Of a stretch of 64,000 nt of DNA, positions 1 to 8,838 are shown one piece after another. This DNA is from Aeromonas lusitana (GTDB taxonomy: Bacteria > Pseudomonadota > Gammaproteobacteria > Enterobacterales > Aeromonadaceae). How positions within the stretch are numbered: the first letter of the stretch is position 1; each line of letters begins with the position of its first letter. The notes under the pieces were generated by a model. The model made no database searches and was not told the origin of the DNA. It saw nothing but the letters and a program-made list of their open reading frames with translations. The stretch lies in NCBI RefSeq assembly GCF_002812985.1, contig NZ_PGCP01000002.1, positions 102,533 to 166,532 of the forward strand. Reading direction: 5' to 3'. The position numbers and the translations under genes were made by a program.

Positions 1-1
1 C

Positions 2-436
2 GCAGGGCGTATCGAGCAGGCCGCGCCGATCAAGGAGGGCTGGATCCCGAACCAGGAGCTGGTCTTCTCCAATCTCTATGTGATGCGACTCACCAAGGAT
101 GATGCTCGGCCATGCCCCGGCACTGGCGGGGGCTCATCCACGGGCTCGGGGCCGACCGATGCGCCACCCCGTGCCGGCTATCGCGCCGCCTGTCCCGGCA
201 ATGCCACCGAGCTGGGCCAGTCCCTGACCCTGGCCCATGAGCTGGGCCATAACCTGGGGCTGTGGCACACCAAGGACACAGAACCCAATGGCGCCGCCAA
301 CCTCATGTATGTCGGTCGCCAGGAGGGGATCTTCTTCGCGTCCCAGTGGCGGGTGATCCACCAGACTCTGAGCAGCCGCATCGCCGCCGGGGATCCCGGG
401 GTGAGCGAGGCCAAGGGGCCGAGCCAGAACCGATAA
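2..436 (+). CDS. Zinc metalloprotease, metzincin type (C-terminal part)
   Basis: The reading frame is already open at the window edge, so the true start lies outside. About 144 residues are visible. They hold the zinc-binding motif HELGHNLGLWH (HExxHxxGxxH) and, about 20 residues later, a methionine in LMYVGR that could form the Met-turn of metzincins. A Gly/Ser/Pro-rich stretch precedes the catalytic motif. The family below clan level cannot be assigned from this fragment. It is followed after 130 bases by a second, unrelated-looking HExxH protease (tagA) on the same strand, so the two may be a secreted protease pair. The metalloprotease assignment is firm; substrate is unknown. Confidence 0.8.
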   Translation, partial: AGRIEQAAPIKEGWIPNQELVFSNLYVMRLTKDDARPCPGTGGGSSTGSGPTDAPPRAGYRAACPGNATELGQSLTLAHELGHNLGLWHTKDTEPNGAANLMYVGRQEGIFFASQWRVIHQTLSSRIAAGDPGVSEAKGPSQNR

Positions 437-566
437 ACAGCGCTGAGTGGTGACAGGTTCTGGACGAACCTGCCACCCCAGCACAGAGATTCAAATAAGT
501 GGATGGGGGCGGAGCCGAGGAGCCGTCACCTGTTCCATCAGGCTTCTTACAACAAGGCATGTGGAC

Positions 567-2963
567 ATGCCCAACAGGATGAAAACCATGACAATGAAAA
601 AAACGCACATCGCCAGTCTGATCATGGCCACGCTGGCAAGCGGCCCTCTGCTGGCCGCGGTCCAGGCGCCCCCCTCCCTGCCGTTCAACGACAGGCCCCC
701 CATCAATGATCTGCAAGGCTCCCTCGCGGCCCAGGTGCAGTTTGCCCAGAGCCAGATCCTGCCGGCCCACCCCAAGGAGGGGGACAATCAGCCGAGGCTG
801 GTGGCCGAGCGCAAGAGCCTGCTGCTGGTGCGGCCCCTGCAGGCCGACGCCAGCGTGCCCATGCAGCTGACGGCCAGGGATGGTGCCGGTCGCCTGCTCG
901 GTGCCCTGACCCTCAATGGCCCGGATCAGTTGCCCAAACCGGCCTACTACCTGGAAGGTTCACCGGAGGAGGGGGTCGACTTCACCCCGGGCCCCGGCAC
1001 CAGCGGCGTCATCAACAGCAGCGGCGAGCTGGCCAAGCTCAGCGATCCCGCCGGCGCCTTCCTGCAGGGCAAGTTGCAACCCCATGCCCTGGTGACCATC
1101 CAGACCGCGGACGGGCGCTGGGTGCGGGATATCCAGCTGCCGGGCGACGCCGCACTGACCGGCAAGATGGTGCGGGTCGTTTCCAACGCCGGCTACAACT
1201 CGACCATCCATTACAGCGGTCGCCAGGCGACGATTTCTCGTGGCCAGACGCTGCAGTTCAAGTTCGTGGGGGGCCAGTGGATCCGGGACGGGGAGCTTGA
1301 GAACAACGGCCTTCGCTATGCGACCGATGCCTGGAGCGCCGTGCTGCCGGCAGAGTGGATCCTGCCTGGCCTCAACCTGCAACTGAGCCAGGGGGCGCTG
1401 AGCGGCGAGTTGAACGGGCTCGACATAGGGGCGCCGAGCGAGCTGCTCATCCACACCATCGACATCGGCATGCTCACCTCTCCCCGCAACGAGTTCGATT
1501 TTGCCAAGGATCCCGAGGCGCATCGGGAGTATTTCCAGACGGTGCCCACCAGCCGGCTCATCGTCAGCCAGTACGCACCGCTCTCCTTGAGCGAGGTGAT
1601 GCTGCCGGATGGCACCCTGCTCACGGACTTTGATCCCAGCCAGGGGGGCTGGCACGAGGGCACCATGCGCCAGCGCATCGGCAAGGAGCTGGTCTCCCTT
1701 GGTATCGACAACGCCAACTACGGCATCAACAGCACGGCAGGGGAGGGGGAGAACAGCCATCCCTATGTGGTGGCCCAGCTGGCGGCCCACAACAGCCGCG
1801 GCAAGTACGCCAACGGGGTGCAGGTGCACGGCGGCTCTGGCGGCGGTGGCATCGTCACCCTCGACAGCTCCCTTGGCAACGAGTTCAGCCACGAGGTGGG
1901 TCACAACTATGGTCTCGGCCACTATGTGGGGGGCTTCGCCGGCTCGGTGCACCGCAGCGCCGAGGCCGCCAACTCCAGCTGGGGTTGGGACGGGGACAAG
2001 AACCGCTTCATTCCTAACTTCGGGGTCAGCCGCAATGGCCAGAGCACCTGCCTCGACGGCCAGTGCCAGGCCCCCTTCGACGGCCGTCCGTTTGGCCTGG
2101 ATGCCATGGCGGGGGGCGCGCCCCTCTCCAGCTTCAATCGCTTCACCCTCTACACCCCGAACTCGGCGGCCATCATACAGAACTTCCTCGAGAGCAAGGC
2201 GGTGTTCGATGCCCGCTCGGTGACCGGCTTCAGCAAGTGGAATGCGACCACAGCGACCATGGAGCCCTATCAGCACAAGGTCGAGGCCCTGGAGCAGGTG
2301 AGCGCCCCCATGAACAGCCTGGGGGAGGCCAAGCTGGCGGCCCTGCTGGCGGAATACGATCTGGTCAAGGTGGCCATGTGGGATGGCAACTGGACGCGCA
2401 ACATCCAGCCGCCCCCCGCCTCGGCCGCCAACGCGGGCCGGATCCTCACCGTCGATCACAACGCCGGTTACAACAGCGTGCTCTTCATCAACGGTCAGCA
2501 GATCACCGTCTCCCGTGGCTTCAAGAAGAGCTACACCTCGGATGGCAGCCGCTGGCAGGAAGGGGCGCCGGTGGACACCCGAGCTCCGCGCAAGCCGCAG
2601 GGCTTCGGGGTGCCGGTGACTACCCTGGTGGGCTACTACGATCCTCAGAGTCAGCTGCCGAGCTATGTCTACCCGGCGCTGCATGGCGCCTATGGCTTCA
2701 GCTACGGGGATGATGGTGCCAAGGTCACGGGTGGTGACTGCCAGTTGCAGGTGGAGACCCGGAGCGGTCTGTTGCAGTTCCGGTTGGCCAATCACCGCCT
2801 GAGCGCCGGGCTGATGAACAAGTTCCATGTCAACGTGCCAGAGGCGAGCGAGCCAAGCCGTGCCGCCGTGGTCTGCGGCGGCAGAACCCTGGATCAGCAG
2901 GCCATTTCGGCGCCGGCCGGGACGCTCACCTACACAGTCAATGGACGCCCGTTGCAGCAGTGA
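567..2963 (+). CDS. tagA: TagA/StcE-like M66 zinc metalloprotease (mucinase)
   Basis: About 798 residues. It has the M66 signature HEVGHNYGLGHYVGG at residues about 442-456: three zinc-binding His, catalytic Glu and the trailing GG typical of StcE/TagA. StcE cleaves mucin-type glycoproteins and C1-esterase inhibitor; an A. hydrophila TagA is known to act on C1-INH. A basic-hydrophobic signal peptide (MKKTHIASLIMATLASG...) begins the mature region. The start is uncertain: ATG 567 has AAGG 9 bases upstream, while ATG 588 has AGGA 8 bases upstream; both give the same mature protein. Two related modules (WxRxIQ...NAGYNS...ISRG) flank the catalytic domain. No lipobox cysteine is visible in the signal peptide, so it is probably secreted rather than a lipoprotein. 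A terminator follows at 3026. Confidence 0.9.
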   Translation: MPNRMKTMTMKKTHIASLIMATLASGPLLAAVQAPPSLPFNDRPPINDLQGSLAAQVQFAQSQILPAHPKEGDNQPRLVAERKSLLLVRPLQADASVPMQLTARDGAGRLLGALTLNGPDQLPKPAYYLEGSPEEGVDFTPGPGTSGVINSSGELAKLSDPAGAFLQGKLQPHALVTIQTADGRWVRDIQLPGDAALTGKMVRVVSNAGYNSTIHYSGRQATISRGQTLQFKFVGGQWIRDGELENNGLRYATDAWSAVLPAEWILPGLNLQLSQGALSGELNGLDIGAPSELLIHTIDIGMLTSPRNEFDFAKDPEAHREYFQTVPTSRLIVSQYAPLSLSEVMLPDGTLLTDFDPSQGGWHEGTMRQRIGKELVSLGIDNANYGINSTAGEGENSHPYVVAQLAAHNSRGKYANGVQVHGGSGGGGIVTLDSSLGNEFSHEVGHNYGLGHYVGGFAGSVHRSAEAANSSWGWDGDKNRFIPNFGVSRNGQSTCLDGQCQAPFDGRPFGLDAMAGGAPLSSFNRFTLYTPNSAAIIQNFLESKAVFDARSVTGFSKWNATTATMEPYQHKVEALEQVSAPMNSLGEAKLAALLAEYDLVKVAMWDGNWTRNIQPPPASAANAGRILTVDHNAGYNSVLFINGQQITVSRGFKKSYTSDGSRWQEGAPVDTRAPRKPQGFGVPVTTLVGYYDPQSQLPSYVYPALHGAYGFSYGDDGAKVTGGDCQLQVETRSGLLQFRLANHRLSAGLMNKFHVNVPEASEPSRAAVVCGGRTLDQQAISAPAGTLTYTVNGRPLQQ

Positions 2964-3025
2964 TTCATGTTGTTCATATTGCTTTTTACAGCGCCATATA
3001 GCGTAAAAGAAGGTAAATGACACAA

Positions 3026-3052
3026 TAAAAAAGGCCCCTCGGGGCCTTTTTT
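3026..3052. terminator. Bidirectional terminator between tagA and rlmA
   Basis: The arms AAGGCCCC and GGGGCCTT close on a short TC loop. An A-run lies on the left and a T-run on the right, so the hairpin can terminate both the plus-strand tagA transcript and the minus-strand rlmA transcript. Confidence 0.85.
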
Positions 3053-3071
3053 CATGGCAGGACGCATGTCG

Positions 3072-3872
3072 TCAGAGCGGCTTTTGCCACAGGCCGAGCA
3101 ACAGATCCTGTTCCAGCGCATCCGGTCCCTGATGGGTGAAGGCGTGGCGCTGTTCACCGCTCGCTCGCCAGCCGAGGCGGCTGGTCTCCAGGATGTGGCT
3201 GCGCAGGCCCTGATCCATGGTCATGGAGAACTGGCAGCGCACCTGTTGCAGCGGGTTGAGCCCGGTCAGGGCAGGCCAGCTCAAGGGGTGCTCCATGCTC
3301 ACCGGGTTGAGGCTGGTCCTCAGTTGCCACTGGTGGCGCGGGCCTGGCTGCAGGTAGAGCAGATAGCCACCCGGTGCCAGCCAGCTGACCAACTGTTCTG
3401 TCTTGATCTTGAGGTCATTGACCAGCAGCACCTGGGCCGTGCCAGGGAGTAGCGGGGCCTTGGCCGGATCGGCGATGACGAAGTGGCCCTCCGGCTGCGC
3501 CTTGTTGGCGGCGAAGATGGCGTTCTTGGCCAGATCAAAGCCGCCGAAGCGCCAGCCCGGCAGGCGCTCGGCCAGGACGCGGCAGTAGTAGCCTTCGCCA
3601 CAGCCGAGGTGGATGAGTTCAGAGGTGCCGAGAGGGGCCAGCAGGCTCGCCATGGCCTCTACCAGCGGCAGCTGGTGGCCCTGTTCCAGGAAGCGGCGCT
3701 TGGCGCGCATCAGCATGCGGCTGTCGCTGTCCTTGGGATCCTTCTTGCCGGGGATAAGATCGAGATAGCCTTCCGGGGCCGGGTCGAAGTGGTGTTTCTT
3801 GTCGCAATAGACCCCGCGGGAGGCTTCATGAAGATGCAGAGCACCACGACAGATTGGGCATTGAAGATGCAT
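3072..3872 (-). CDS. rlmA: 23S rRNA (guanine-N1)-methyltransferase RlmA-like
   Basis: 266 residues, close to E. coli RlmA, which methylates G745 of 23S rRNA. An N-terminal zinc-finger has C5-x2-C8 with C23 and H27 as further likely ligands. The Rossmann glycine loop is HLGCGEG at residues 88-94. The motif PGPRH typical of RlmA occurs further on, and AKRRFLEQGH lies in the linker. The region after motif I (VLLVNDLKIK) differs from the enteric enzymes, so substrate specificity is inferred. It stands alone, convergent with tagA and upstream of crp in the same orientation but separated from it by a terminator. Confidence 0.8.
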   Translation of the reverse strand: MHLQCPICRGALHLHEASRGVYCDKKHHFDPAPEGYLDLIPGKKDPKDSDSRMLMRAKRRFLEQGHQLPLVEAMASLLAPLGTSELIHLGCGEGYYCRVLAERLPGWRFGGFDLAKNAIFAANKAQPEGHFVIADPAKAPLLPGTAQVLLVNDLKIKTEQLVSWLAPGGYLLYLQPGPRHQWQLRTSLNPVSMEHPLSWPALTGLNPLQQVRCQFSMTMDQGLRSHILETSRLGWRASGEQRHAFTHQGPDALEQDLLLGLWQKPL

Positions 3873-3926
3873 AGCTACTCGCTTGGTTGAGGCCGAGAGG
3901 GGTACGATTATAGGGGAAGACGATCG

Positions 3927-3952
3927 AAAAAGGCTGCCGGAGCAGCCTTTTA
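3927..3952 (-). terminator. crp terminator
   Basis: Hairpin with arms AAGGCTGC and GCAGCCTT and a four-base loop, lying 25 bases after the crp stop codon. Read on the minus strand it ends in a T-rich tract. Confidence 0.8.
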
Positions 3953-3976
3953 TCTGACGGCGCGGGCTGCTGCCGA

Positions 3977-4615
3977 TCAGCGGGTACCAAACACCACTAT
4001 GGTCTTGCCGTGGGCAGAGATGAGCTCTTGCTCTTCCAGCATCTTGAGGATGCGGCCGACGGTTTCGCGAGAGCAGCCGACGATCTGGCCAATCTCCTGA
4101 CGGGTGATCTTGATCTGCATGCCATCCGGGTGGGTCATGGCATCCGGCTGTTTGGCCAGGTTCAGCAGGGTCTGGGCGATCCGGCCGGTCACGTCCAGGA
4201 AGGCGAGGTTGCCGACCTTCTGGCTGGTGTGCTGCAGGCGCTTGGCCATCTGGCCGGAGAGGCGCAGCAGTATGTCCGGGTTGACCTGGATCAGCTGGCG
4301 GAATTTCTTGTAGGAGATCTCGGCGACTTCACAAGCTCCCTTGGCACGTACCCAGGCGGAGCGCTCCGGATTCTCGTTCTCCTCGAACATCCCCATCTCG
4401 CCCAGGAAATCACCCTGGTTCAGGTAGGAGAGGATCATCTCCTTGCCTTCGTCGTCCTTGATCAAGACGGCGACGGTCCCCTTGACGATGTAATAGAGGG
4501 TTTCCGCTTTCTCACCGGCGTGGATCAGGGTGCTCTTGGCGGGATACTTATGAATGTGGCAATGCGACAAGAACCACTCAAGGGTGGGATCGCTTTGCGG
4601 TTTGCCAATGATCAT
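3977..4615 (-). CDS. crp: Cyclic AMP receptor protein, global regulator
   Basis: 212 residues, nearly identical to E. coli CRP. The cAMP-binding beta-roll spans about residues 8-115, with the phosphate-binding cassette at GEMGMF...ERSAW. A long dimerisation helix follows, then the winged HTH (about 171-192, [20 protein letters not shown]). It binds TGTGA-N6-TCACA sites and activates or represses carbon-use genes. Compared with enteric CRP there are two extra residues (ENENP region, about 80-83) just before ERSAW, beside the cAMP pocket. It is divergent from yhfA across 315 bases, as in E. coli. Confidence 0.97.
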   Translation of the reverse strand: MIIGKPQSDPTLEWFLSHCHIHKYPAKSTLIHAGEKAETLYYIVKGTVAVLIKDDEGKEMILSYLNQGDFLGEMGMFEENENPERSAWVRAKGACEVAEISYKKFRQLIQVNPDILLRLSGQMAKRLQHTSQKVGNLAFLDVTGRIAQTLLNLAKQPDAMTHPDGMQIKITRQEIGQIVGCSRETVGRILKMLEEQELISAHGKTIVVFGTR

Positions 4616-4930
4616 GAGACTTCCTCTGTAGTGTCTTTTTTATGGACTCGTGCGTCCGGGCAAGTTGCCAAGCTTGCCATTCCTTGTATTGGGTCGCAGT
4701 AGAATAAGAGCCTTTGTCTGTGCTGACAAGGCTTTGGGGACTTTTGCCCGCGCCATCTTGCGCCGTTCTGCTGCGCCATCCCGGCCATTCTAGGTAAGAA
4801 GAGGTCGGAAGATGTTGATTTCGATCTATTTCCGCTGGAAGTGCACAAGATAATGGGACATGTGCCACTCGGGCCTTGGCTGAGGTATGCTATGAGCGTT
4901 ATAACCGTTGTCATTGAGAGGAAATGTGAG
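4616..4930. promoter_or_regulatory. Divergent crp / yhfA promoter region
   Basis: 315 bases without a credible gene. The arrangement crp<->yhfA is conserved with E. coli, where this interval carries the crp promoters and CRP autoregulatory sites. I could not assign -35/-10 boxes or a full CRP palindrome here with confidence. A ribosome site AGAGGAAA (about 4916-4923) belongs to yhfA. Confidence 0.5.
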
Positions 4931-5335
4931 ATGAAAGCCAAGGTCAGCTGGGTGGAAGGCATGAAGTTTGTGGGTCAGAGCGAGTCCGGTCATCAGGTGA
5001 CGCTGGACGGCGCGAACCCGGGCGAAGGTGCCAGCCCGATGGAGATGATCCTGCTGGCGGTCGGTGGTTGCAGCTCCATCGATGTGGTCTCCATCCTGGA
5101 GAAGGCGCGTCAGGTTGTGACCGCGTGCCATGTGGAGCTGGAAGGGGAACGGGCCGACTCGGTCCCCCGGGTCTTTGAGAAGATCCATCTGAATTTCGTC
5201 GTGACCGGCAAGGGGTTGGCCGAGAAACAGGTGGCCCGCGCGGTCGACCTGTCGATGGAAAAGTATTGTTCAGTTTCCCTGATGTTGGAAAAAGCGGTCG
5301 AAATTACCCATAGTTATCAAATCGTTGAAGCTTGA
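4931..5335 (+). CDS. yhfA: OsmC-family protein YhfA
   Basis: 134 residues, matching YhfA throughout (WVEGMKFVG, PMEMILLAVGGCSSIDVVSIL, EKYCSVSLMLEKAV). OsmC/Ohr folds are often thiol peroxidases using two cysteines; here C47 and C113 are in the family positions, but YhfA itself has no proven reaction. The start is set by the AGAGGAAA ribosome site and alignment to YhfA; an upstream in-frame ATG at 4841 would add 30 residues with no homology. It is divergent from crp. Confidence 0.92.
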   Translation: MKAKVSWVEGMKFVGQSESGHQVTLDGANPGEGASPMEMILLAVGGCSSIDVVSILEKARQVVTACHVELEGERADSVPRVFEKIHLNFVVTGKGLAEKQVARAVDLSMEKYCSVSLMLEKAVEITHSYQIVEA

Positions 5336-5383
5336 TAGTTGTAGTTTGTCCCGTCGATAACGCCATGACATAAGGAAAGTGCA

Positions 5384-5683
5384 ATGAAAAAGATGATAAT
5401 GTTGCTTCCCCTGTTCGGGCTGGCTGCCTGTAGCATGCCGCAGCCGACCCAATATCAGTACAGTCAGTATCAGTGTGGGGAAGAGCTGTTGGCCATCACC
5501 TATGATGCCCAGGCCGACATGGTGCAGTTCCCCTATGCCGGTGTCTATCACAAGCTGGGGCGCATCGAGTCGCCCAAAGACACGGCCAGCTACTCAGATG
5601 GCGTTACCACCTTCTCCCACAAGGACAAGCAGGGCACCCTGGTTCAAAAAGGCGTGACTCAGCTCACCTGCGAACTCAAGTAA
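5384..5683 (+). CDS. MliC-like lysozyme-inhibitor lipoprotein
   Basis: 99 residues. Lipoprotein signal with lipobox LAAC (Cys16), so it is probably anchored in the outer membrane. The mature part resembles the MliC/PliC fold: a YQCGEE start, the YSDG motif (ASYSDGVTTFSHK) that inserts into the lysozyme active site, and a C-terminal cysteine (C96) that could pair with C31. These proteins protect peptidoglycan against C-type lysozyme. The AAGGAAAG ribosome site is good. Family call rests on motif pattern only, so moderate certainty. It follows yhfA by 48 bases and could be cotranscribed. Confidence 0.7.
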   Translation: MKKMIMLLPLFGLAACSMPQPTQYQYSQYQCGEELLAITYDAQADMVQFPYAGVYHKLGRIESPKDTASYSDGVTTFSHKDKQGTLVQKGVTQLTCELK

Positions 5684-5704
5684 TCCTGTGACTTGCGTGT
5701 GTCG

Positions 5705-5733
5705 ACAACGGCCTGCCTCGAGCAGGCCGTTGT
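5705..5733 (+). terminator. Hairpin after the MliC-like gene
   Basis: Perfect 12-base arms (ACAACGGCCTGC and its complement) with a five-base loop, 22 bases after the stop. The following T-run is weak, so it may be a terminator or an mRNA-stabilising hairpin shared with the convergent DUF4136 gene. Confidence 0.6.
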
Positions 5734-5744
5734 GCTTTGGGGCC

Positions 5745-6278
5745 TCAGCGGGCGGGCAGGGAGCCTAGCAGCTGGGCGGCGAGCTGCTGGCTGAGCTGGC
5801 GGCGGGCGGCATCATCGATGGGGCTGTCGCTGGCGAGCTGGATGGCGCTGCTCCACACCGTCTGCTGGCTCTGCCTGTCGAGCAGCAATATGGCGAGGGT
5901 GCCCTTGCGGGCATCTCCCTTGGCCTGCAGGCCCGGGGTCATGCCGAGACGGGAGAAGATCTCGCCATCGCTCATGTCCTTGCTGCCCGCCACCCCGATG
6001 GCGACCCAGACATCGGCCTCATCGAGGGGAACGCTCTGCCAGCCCTTGCCGTTGAGATCGTCACTGACCGCCTGCTGCACCGGCTCCAGCCAGCCGGCGG
6101 CGCTGTTGCCGGCGTACTGGAACTGCTCGGCCAGCGCATAGCGCGGGGTGGCGCCGTAGCGCCAGTGGTCCGCAGGCCTTACCACCATGGTGCCGGTCTC
6201 GACCGTGGGGGCGGCGGGGCCCGTGCTGCAACCGCCCAGCAGGGCGGCCATTGTTAACGAGAGAAGTACAGCGCGCAT
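5745..6278 (-). CDS. DUF4136-type lipoprotein
   Basis: 177 residues. Lipoprotein signal ends in LGGC. The mature protein has the DUF4136 pattern: an early YAWxPxx-like W-R-Y motif (DHWRYG), a middle segment in which the C-terminal pair of helices is preceded by DVWVAIGVAG, and a predicted ILLLDRQSQQTVWSSA strand typical of the family ('D..s...vWrg.a'). Function unknown. Start ATG 6278 has AAGGAG six bases upstream; a GTG one codon earlier is possible but too close to that site. It lies 15 bases downstream of prkB on the same strand, so a prkB-DUF4136 operon is likely. Confidence 0.75.
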   Translation of the reverse strand: MRAVLLSLTMAALLGGCSTGPAAPTVETGTMVVRPADHWRYGATPRYALAEQFQYAGNSAAGWLEPVQQAVSDDLNGKGWQSVPLDEADVWVAIGVAGSKDMSDGEIFSRLGMTPGLQAKGDARKGTLAILLLDRQSQQTVWSSAIQLASDSPIDDAARRQLSQQLAAQLLGSLPAR

Positions 6279-6293
6279 CACATGCTCCTTGGC

Positions 6294-7163
6294 TCAGGTG
6301 ATCTTGCCCGTTTCGATCAGTTGCTGGATCAGGGGGCGCAGGATCAGCTCCATCGCAAAACCCATCTTGCCGCCCGGCACCACGATAGTGTTCATCCTCG
6401 ACATGAAGGCGCCGTCGATCATCGACAGCAGGTAGGGGAAGTCCACCTGCTTGATGCCCCGAAACCGGATCACCAGCATACTCTCGTCCAGACTCGGGAT
6501 CACCTTGGCGCTGAAGGGGTTGGAGGTGTCGACGGTCGGCACCCGCTGGAAGTTGATGTGGGTGCGGGAGAACTGGGGGGTGATGAAGTTGATGTAGTCA
6601 TCCATGGAGCGGACGATGGAGTCGGTGACCGCCTCGCGAGAGTGGCCTCGCTCGGAGGTGTCGCGAATGAGCTTCTGGATCCACTCCAGGTTGACGATGG
6701 GCACCACCCCGATGAGAAAGTCCACGTGCCGTGCCACGTTGTGTTCGCCGGTGACCACGCCGCCGTGCAGCCCCTCGTAGAACAGCAGATCCGTCTCTCC
6801 CGGCAGATCCTGCCAGGGGGTGAAGGTGCCCGGCATCTGGTTGAAGGGCACCGCCTCGTCAAAACTGTGCAGGTAGCGCCGGTACTGGCCGCTGCCGCTC
6901 TGGCCGTACTCCTGAAAGAAGGACTCCAGCAGGCCGAAGTCATTCGCCTCCGGCCCGAAGTAGCTGATGTGACGTCCCTGTTCGCGCGCCTTGCGGATCG
7001 CCACGTCCATCTCGGGCCGGGTGTAGCGATGAAAACTGTCGCCCTCGACCACGGCCGCGTTGTACCCCAGCTGGTGGAACATGGAGCGAAACGCATTGGT
7101 GGAGGTGGAGGTGCCGGCACCGGACGAACCGGTAACCGCAATGATGGGATGCTTGGCCGACAT
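6294..7163 (-). CDS. prkB: Phosphoribulokinase-family protein PrkB
   Basis: 289 residues, the same length as E. coli PrkB (YhfB). A P-loop variant GSSGAGTST is at residues 12-20, and the FYEGLHGG and GHSREAVTDSI segments are family hallmarks. Classical phosphoribulokinase makes ribulose-1,5-bisphosphate for RuBisCO, but no Calvin-cycle gene is present in this window, and enteric PrkB has no established in-vivo role. It sits in the conserved crp-yhfA-prkB-yheU-yheT neighbourhood. Confidence 0.93.
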   Translation of the reverse strand: MSAKHPIIAVTGSSGAGTSTSTNAFRSMFHQLGYNAAVVEGDSFHRYTRPEMDVAIRKAREQGRHISYFGPEANDFGLLESFFQEYGQSGSGQYRRYLHSFDEAVPFNQMPGTFTPWQDLPGETDLLFYEGLHGGVVTGEHNVARHVDFLIGVVPIVNLEWIQKLIRDTSERGHSREAVTDSIVRSMDDYINFITPQFSRTHINFQRVPTVDTSNPFSAKVIPSLDESMLVIRFRGIKQVDFPYLLSMIDGAFMSRMNTIVVPGGKMGFAMELILRPLIQQLIETGKIT

Positions 7164-7360
7164 AGAATTCTCTCTTCCTTGGGAGTTCCGTTATAAGGGG
7201 ATGTTCAAAGGGCGGTCAAGTGGGTTCTCTGGCCGACCCTGGCCGTGGGAACCCTGGGGGGCAGCGAAAGCGACTGCCACTCACAGAACCACTTCCTGTT
7301 TATTCTCTGTAAATGCCATCTGTTGGTTGGATTCGCTGCCTGTGGGAGCGGGGAGGTGCC

Positions 7361-7603
7361 TTATTCAGGCATGTCCGGGGCGGCATAACGATGCAGGGAC
7401 TCCAGGGGAACTATATTTATGCTCTCATGGAGTTCGCTGTAGACGATAACTGCGCTACCTTGCTGCAGTTGTTTTCTGACATCATCGACCTTGTCAGTCA
7501 GGCTGACATCCTGTTCACCGTATTCGGTACCCTCTTGCAGGACGAAGTGTTCGAGCAGGTTGTTGAGCGTATCCGGATCAAGCTCTTGCCAGGGGATTAT
7601 CAT
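7361..7603 (-). CDS. yheU: YheU-family small protein (UPF0270)
   Basis: 80 residues, conserved along its length with Yhe[14 protein letters not shown] start, [11 protein letters not shown], and a [12 protein letters not shown] segment. Start chosen at ATG 7603 to match the family's MxIPWQ beginning; an in-frame ATG six codons upstream (7621) lacks family similarity. Neither start has a strong ribosome site. Function unknown. It is next to yheT in E. coli, but here a diguanylate cyclase gene lies between them. Confidence 0.85.
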   Translation of the reverse strand: MIIPWQELDPDTLNNLLEHFVLQEGTEYGEQDVSLTDKVDDVRKQLQQGSAVIVYSELHESINIVPLESLHRYAAPDMPE

Positions 7604-7686
7604 GGTTTCATCTTCGGTCATGGAAATGGGGACATTGTCTTTGTCTGACCACCAAGCGCAAGCAGTTTGTCCGGGCGAGGTCGTCC

Positions 7687-8838
7687 ATGCTCTCCGCTGA
7701 ACAACGTCGCCTCGCCAGCCGGTTCGAGCACCACCTGCACGATGCCCGTCGGCGGGCGCTGGAAGGGGGGCTGCGCTGGTTTTGGGTCATCAACCTCATC
7801 GCCATCCTGTTTCTGATCACCCGCTTCTACGTCTATTGGGATGCCCAGATGATGCCGACCGGGCTCCTGCCCTGGCACTACGAGTGGCAGCTCATCGCCA
7901 TGTTGGGCATCTGCCTGCTGCTGCCCCTTCTGTGGCGCTGGCTCTCCCGCCAGCCCTCTTCCCTGTGGCGACCCTGGCTGTGGGGCTGCGCCCTGTGCTG
8001 GGGCATGGTCTGGGCATCGACCGGCCATACCATCTCCCAGGTCGATCCCAAGGGGGGATTCGGCCTGAGCTTCAACATGGTCAGCCTGTTGCTGCTGACG
8101 GCCCTCATCGCCTTTTACAGCGAGATGCGGCTGTTCTACTGCCTGGCGGCCACTCCCTTGCTGTTTGTGCTGATACGGGCCTATGGCAGCCCGTCCCCGA
8201 TCAACATGATCAACGGGCTGTCGGTGGTGGTGTTGCTCACCGTGCTGGAAACCGGGCGGCGCATGCTCAACGGCTGGTTCGAACTGGCGGTGTCGCGGGA
8301 GCACGACAACCTGGTGCTGGCGCGCAAGCTGGATGTCATGGCCAACAGCGATCCCCTGACCGGGGTGGCGAATCGCCGCTACTTTGCCACCGTCAGCGAG
8401 CAGATCCTCAAGGAGGTGCGGGCGCACCAGACCTCCCTCGCCCTGATCCTGCTGGACGTGGATTTCTTCAAGTTGTTCAACGATCGCTACGGTCACCAGC
8501 GGGGGGATGAGTGCCTGATCGCGGTGGCCGACTGCCTGCGCACCTCGTTGCGTGAACCCACGGACGTGGTGGCCCGCTATGGCGGTGAGGAGTTCGTGAT
8601 CCTGCTATACGGGGCCGACGGGGCTGCCGCCGAGACGGTGGCCAAGCGGATCGCCAGCGAGCTGGCCATCTGCGCCATACCCCACGCCGATTCCAGCGTC
8701 GCCGAGCAGGTGACGGCGAGCCTCGGGATCGCCCTGCTGCGCAGCGGCGAAACCATAGGCGAGCTGCTGGTGCGGGCGGACGAGGCGCTGTATCGGGTCA
8801 AGGATGGGGGCCGCAACGGCTATCAGACGGCCCCTTGA
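7687..8838 (+). CDS. Membrane diguanylate cyclase (GGDEF)
   Basis: 383 residues. The N-terminal half has about five or six hydrophobic segments (residues about 30-200), forming an unclassified membrane sensor. The C-terminal GGDEF domain has [12 protein letters not shown], a metal-binding LDVDFFK, and an intact active site RYGGEEF, so it should make cyclic di-GMP. The inhibitory I-site five residues before GGEEF reads EPTD instead of RxxD, so product inhibition is probably lost or altered. Its last 16 bases overlap the 3' end of convergent yheT. It splits the usual yheT-yheU pair, which suggests insertion into a conserved cluster. Confidence 0.9.
   Translation: MLSAEQRRLASRFEHHLHDARRRALEGGLRWFWVINLIAILFLITRFYVYWDAQMMPTGLLPWHYEWQLIAMLGICLLLPLLWRWLSRQPSSLWRPWLWGCALCWGMVWASTGHTISQVDPKGGFGLSFNMVSLLLLTALIAFYSEMRLFYCLAATPLLFVLIRAYGSPSPINMINGLSVVVLLTVLETGRRMLNGWFELAVSREHDNLVLARKLDVMANSDPLTGVANRRYFATVSEQILKEVRAHQTSLALILLDVDFFKLFNDRYGHQRGDECLIAVADCLRTSLREPTDVVARYGGEEFVILLYGADGAAAETVAKRIASELAICAIPHADSSVAEQVTASLGIALLRSGETIGELLVRADEALYRVKDGGRNGYQTAP

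Noticed and set aside
960..3023. Long open frame (687 codons) antisense to tagA
   Set aside because: It is a GC-rich shadow: no ribosome site or domain, biased composition, and the sense strand is a clear M66 protease.
6294..7163. Calvin-cycle role for prkB
   Set aside because: No RuBisCO or cbb genes in the window, and enteric PrkB exists without a Calvin cycle.
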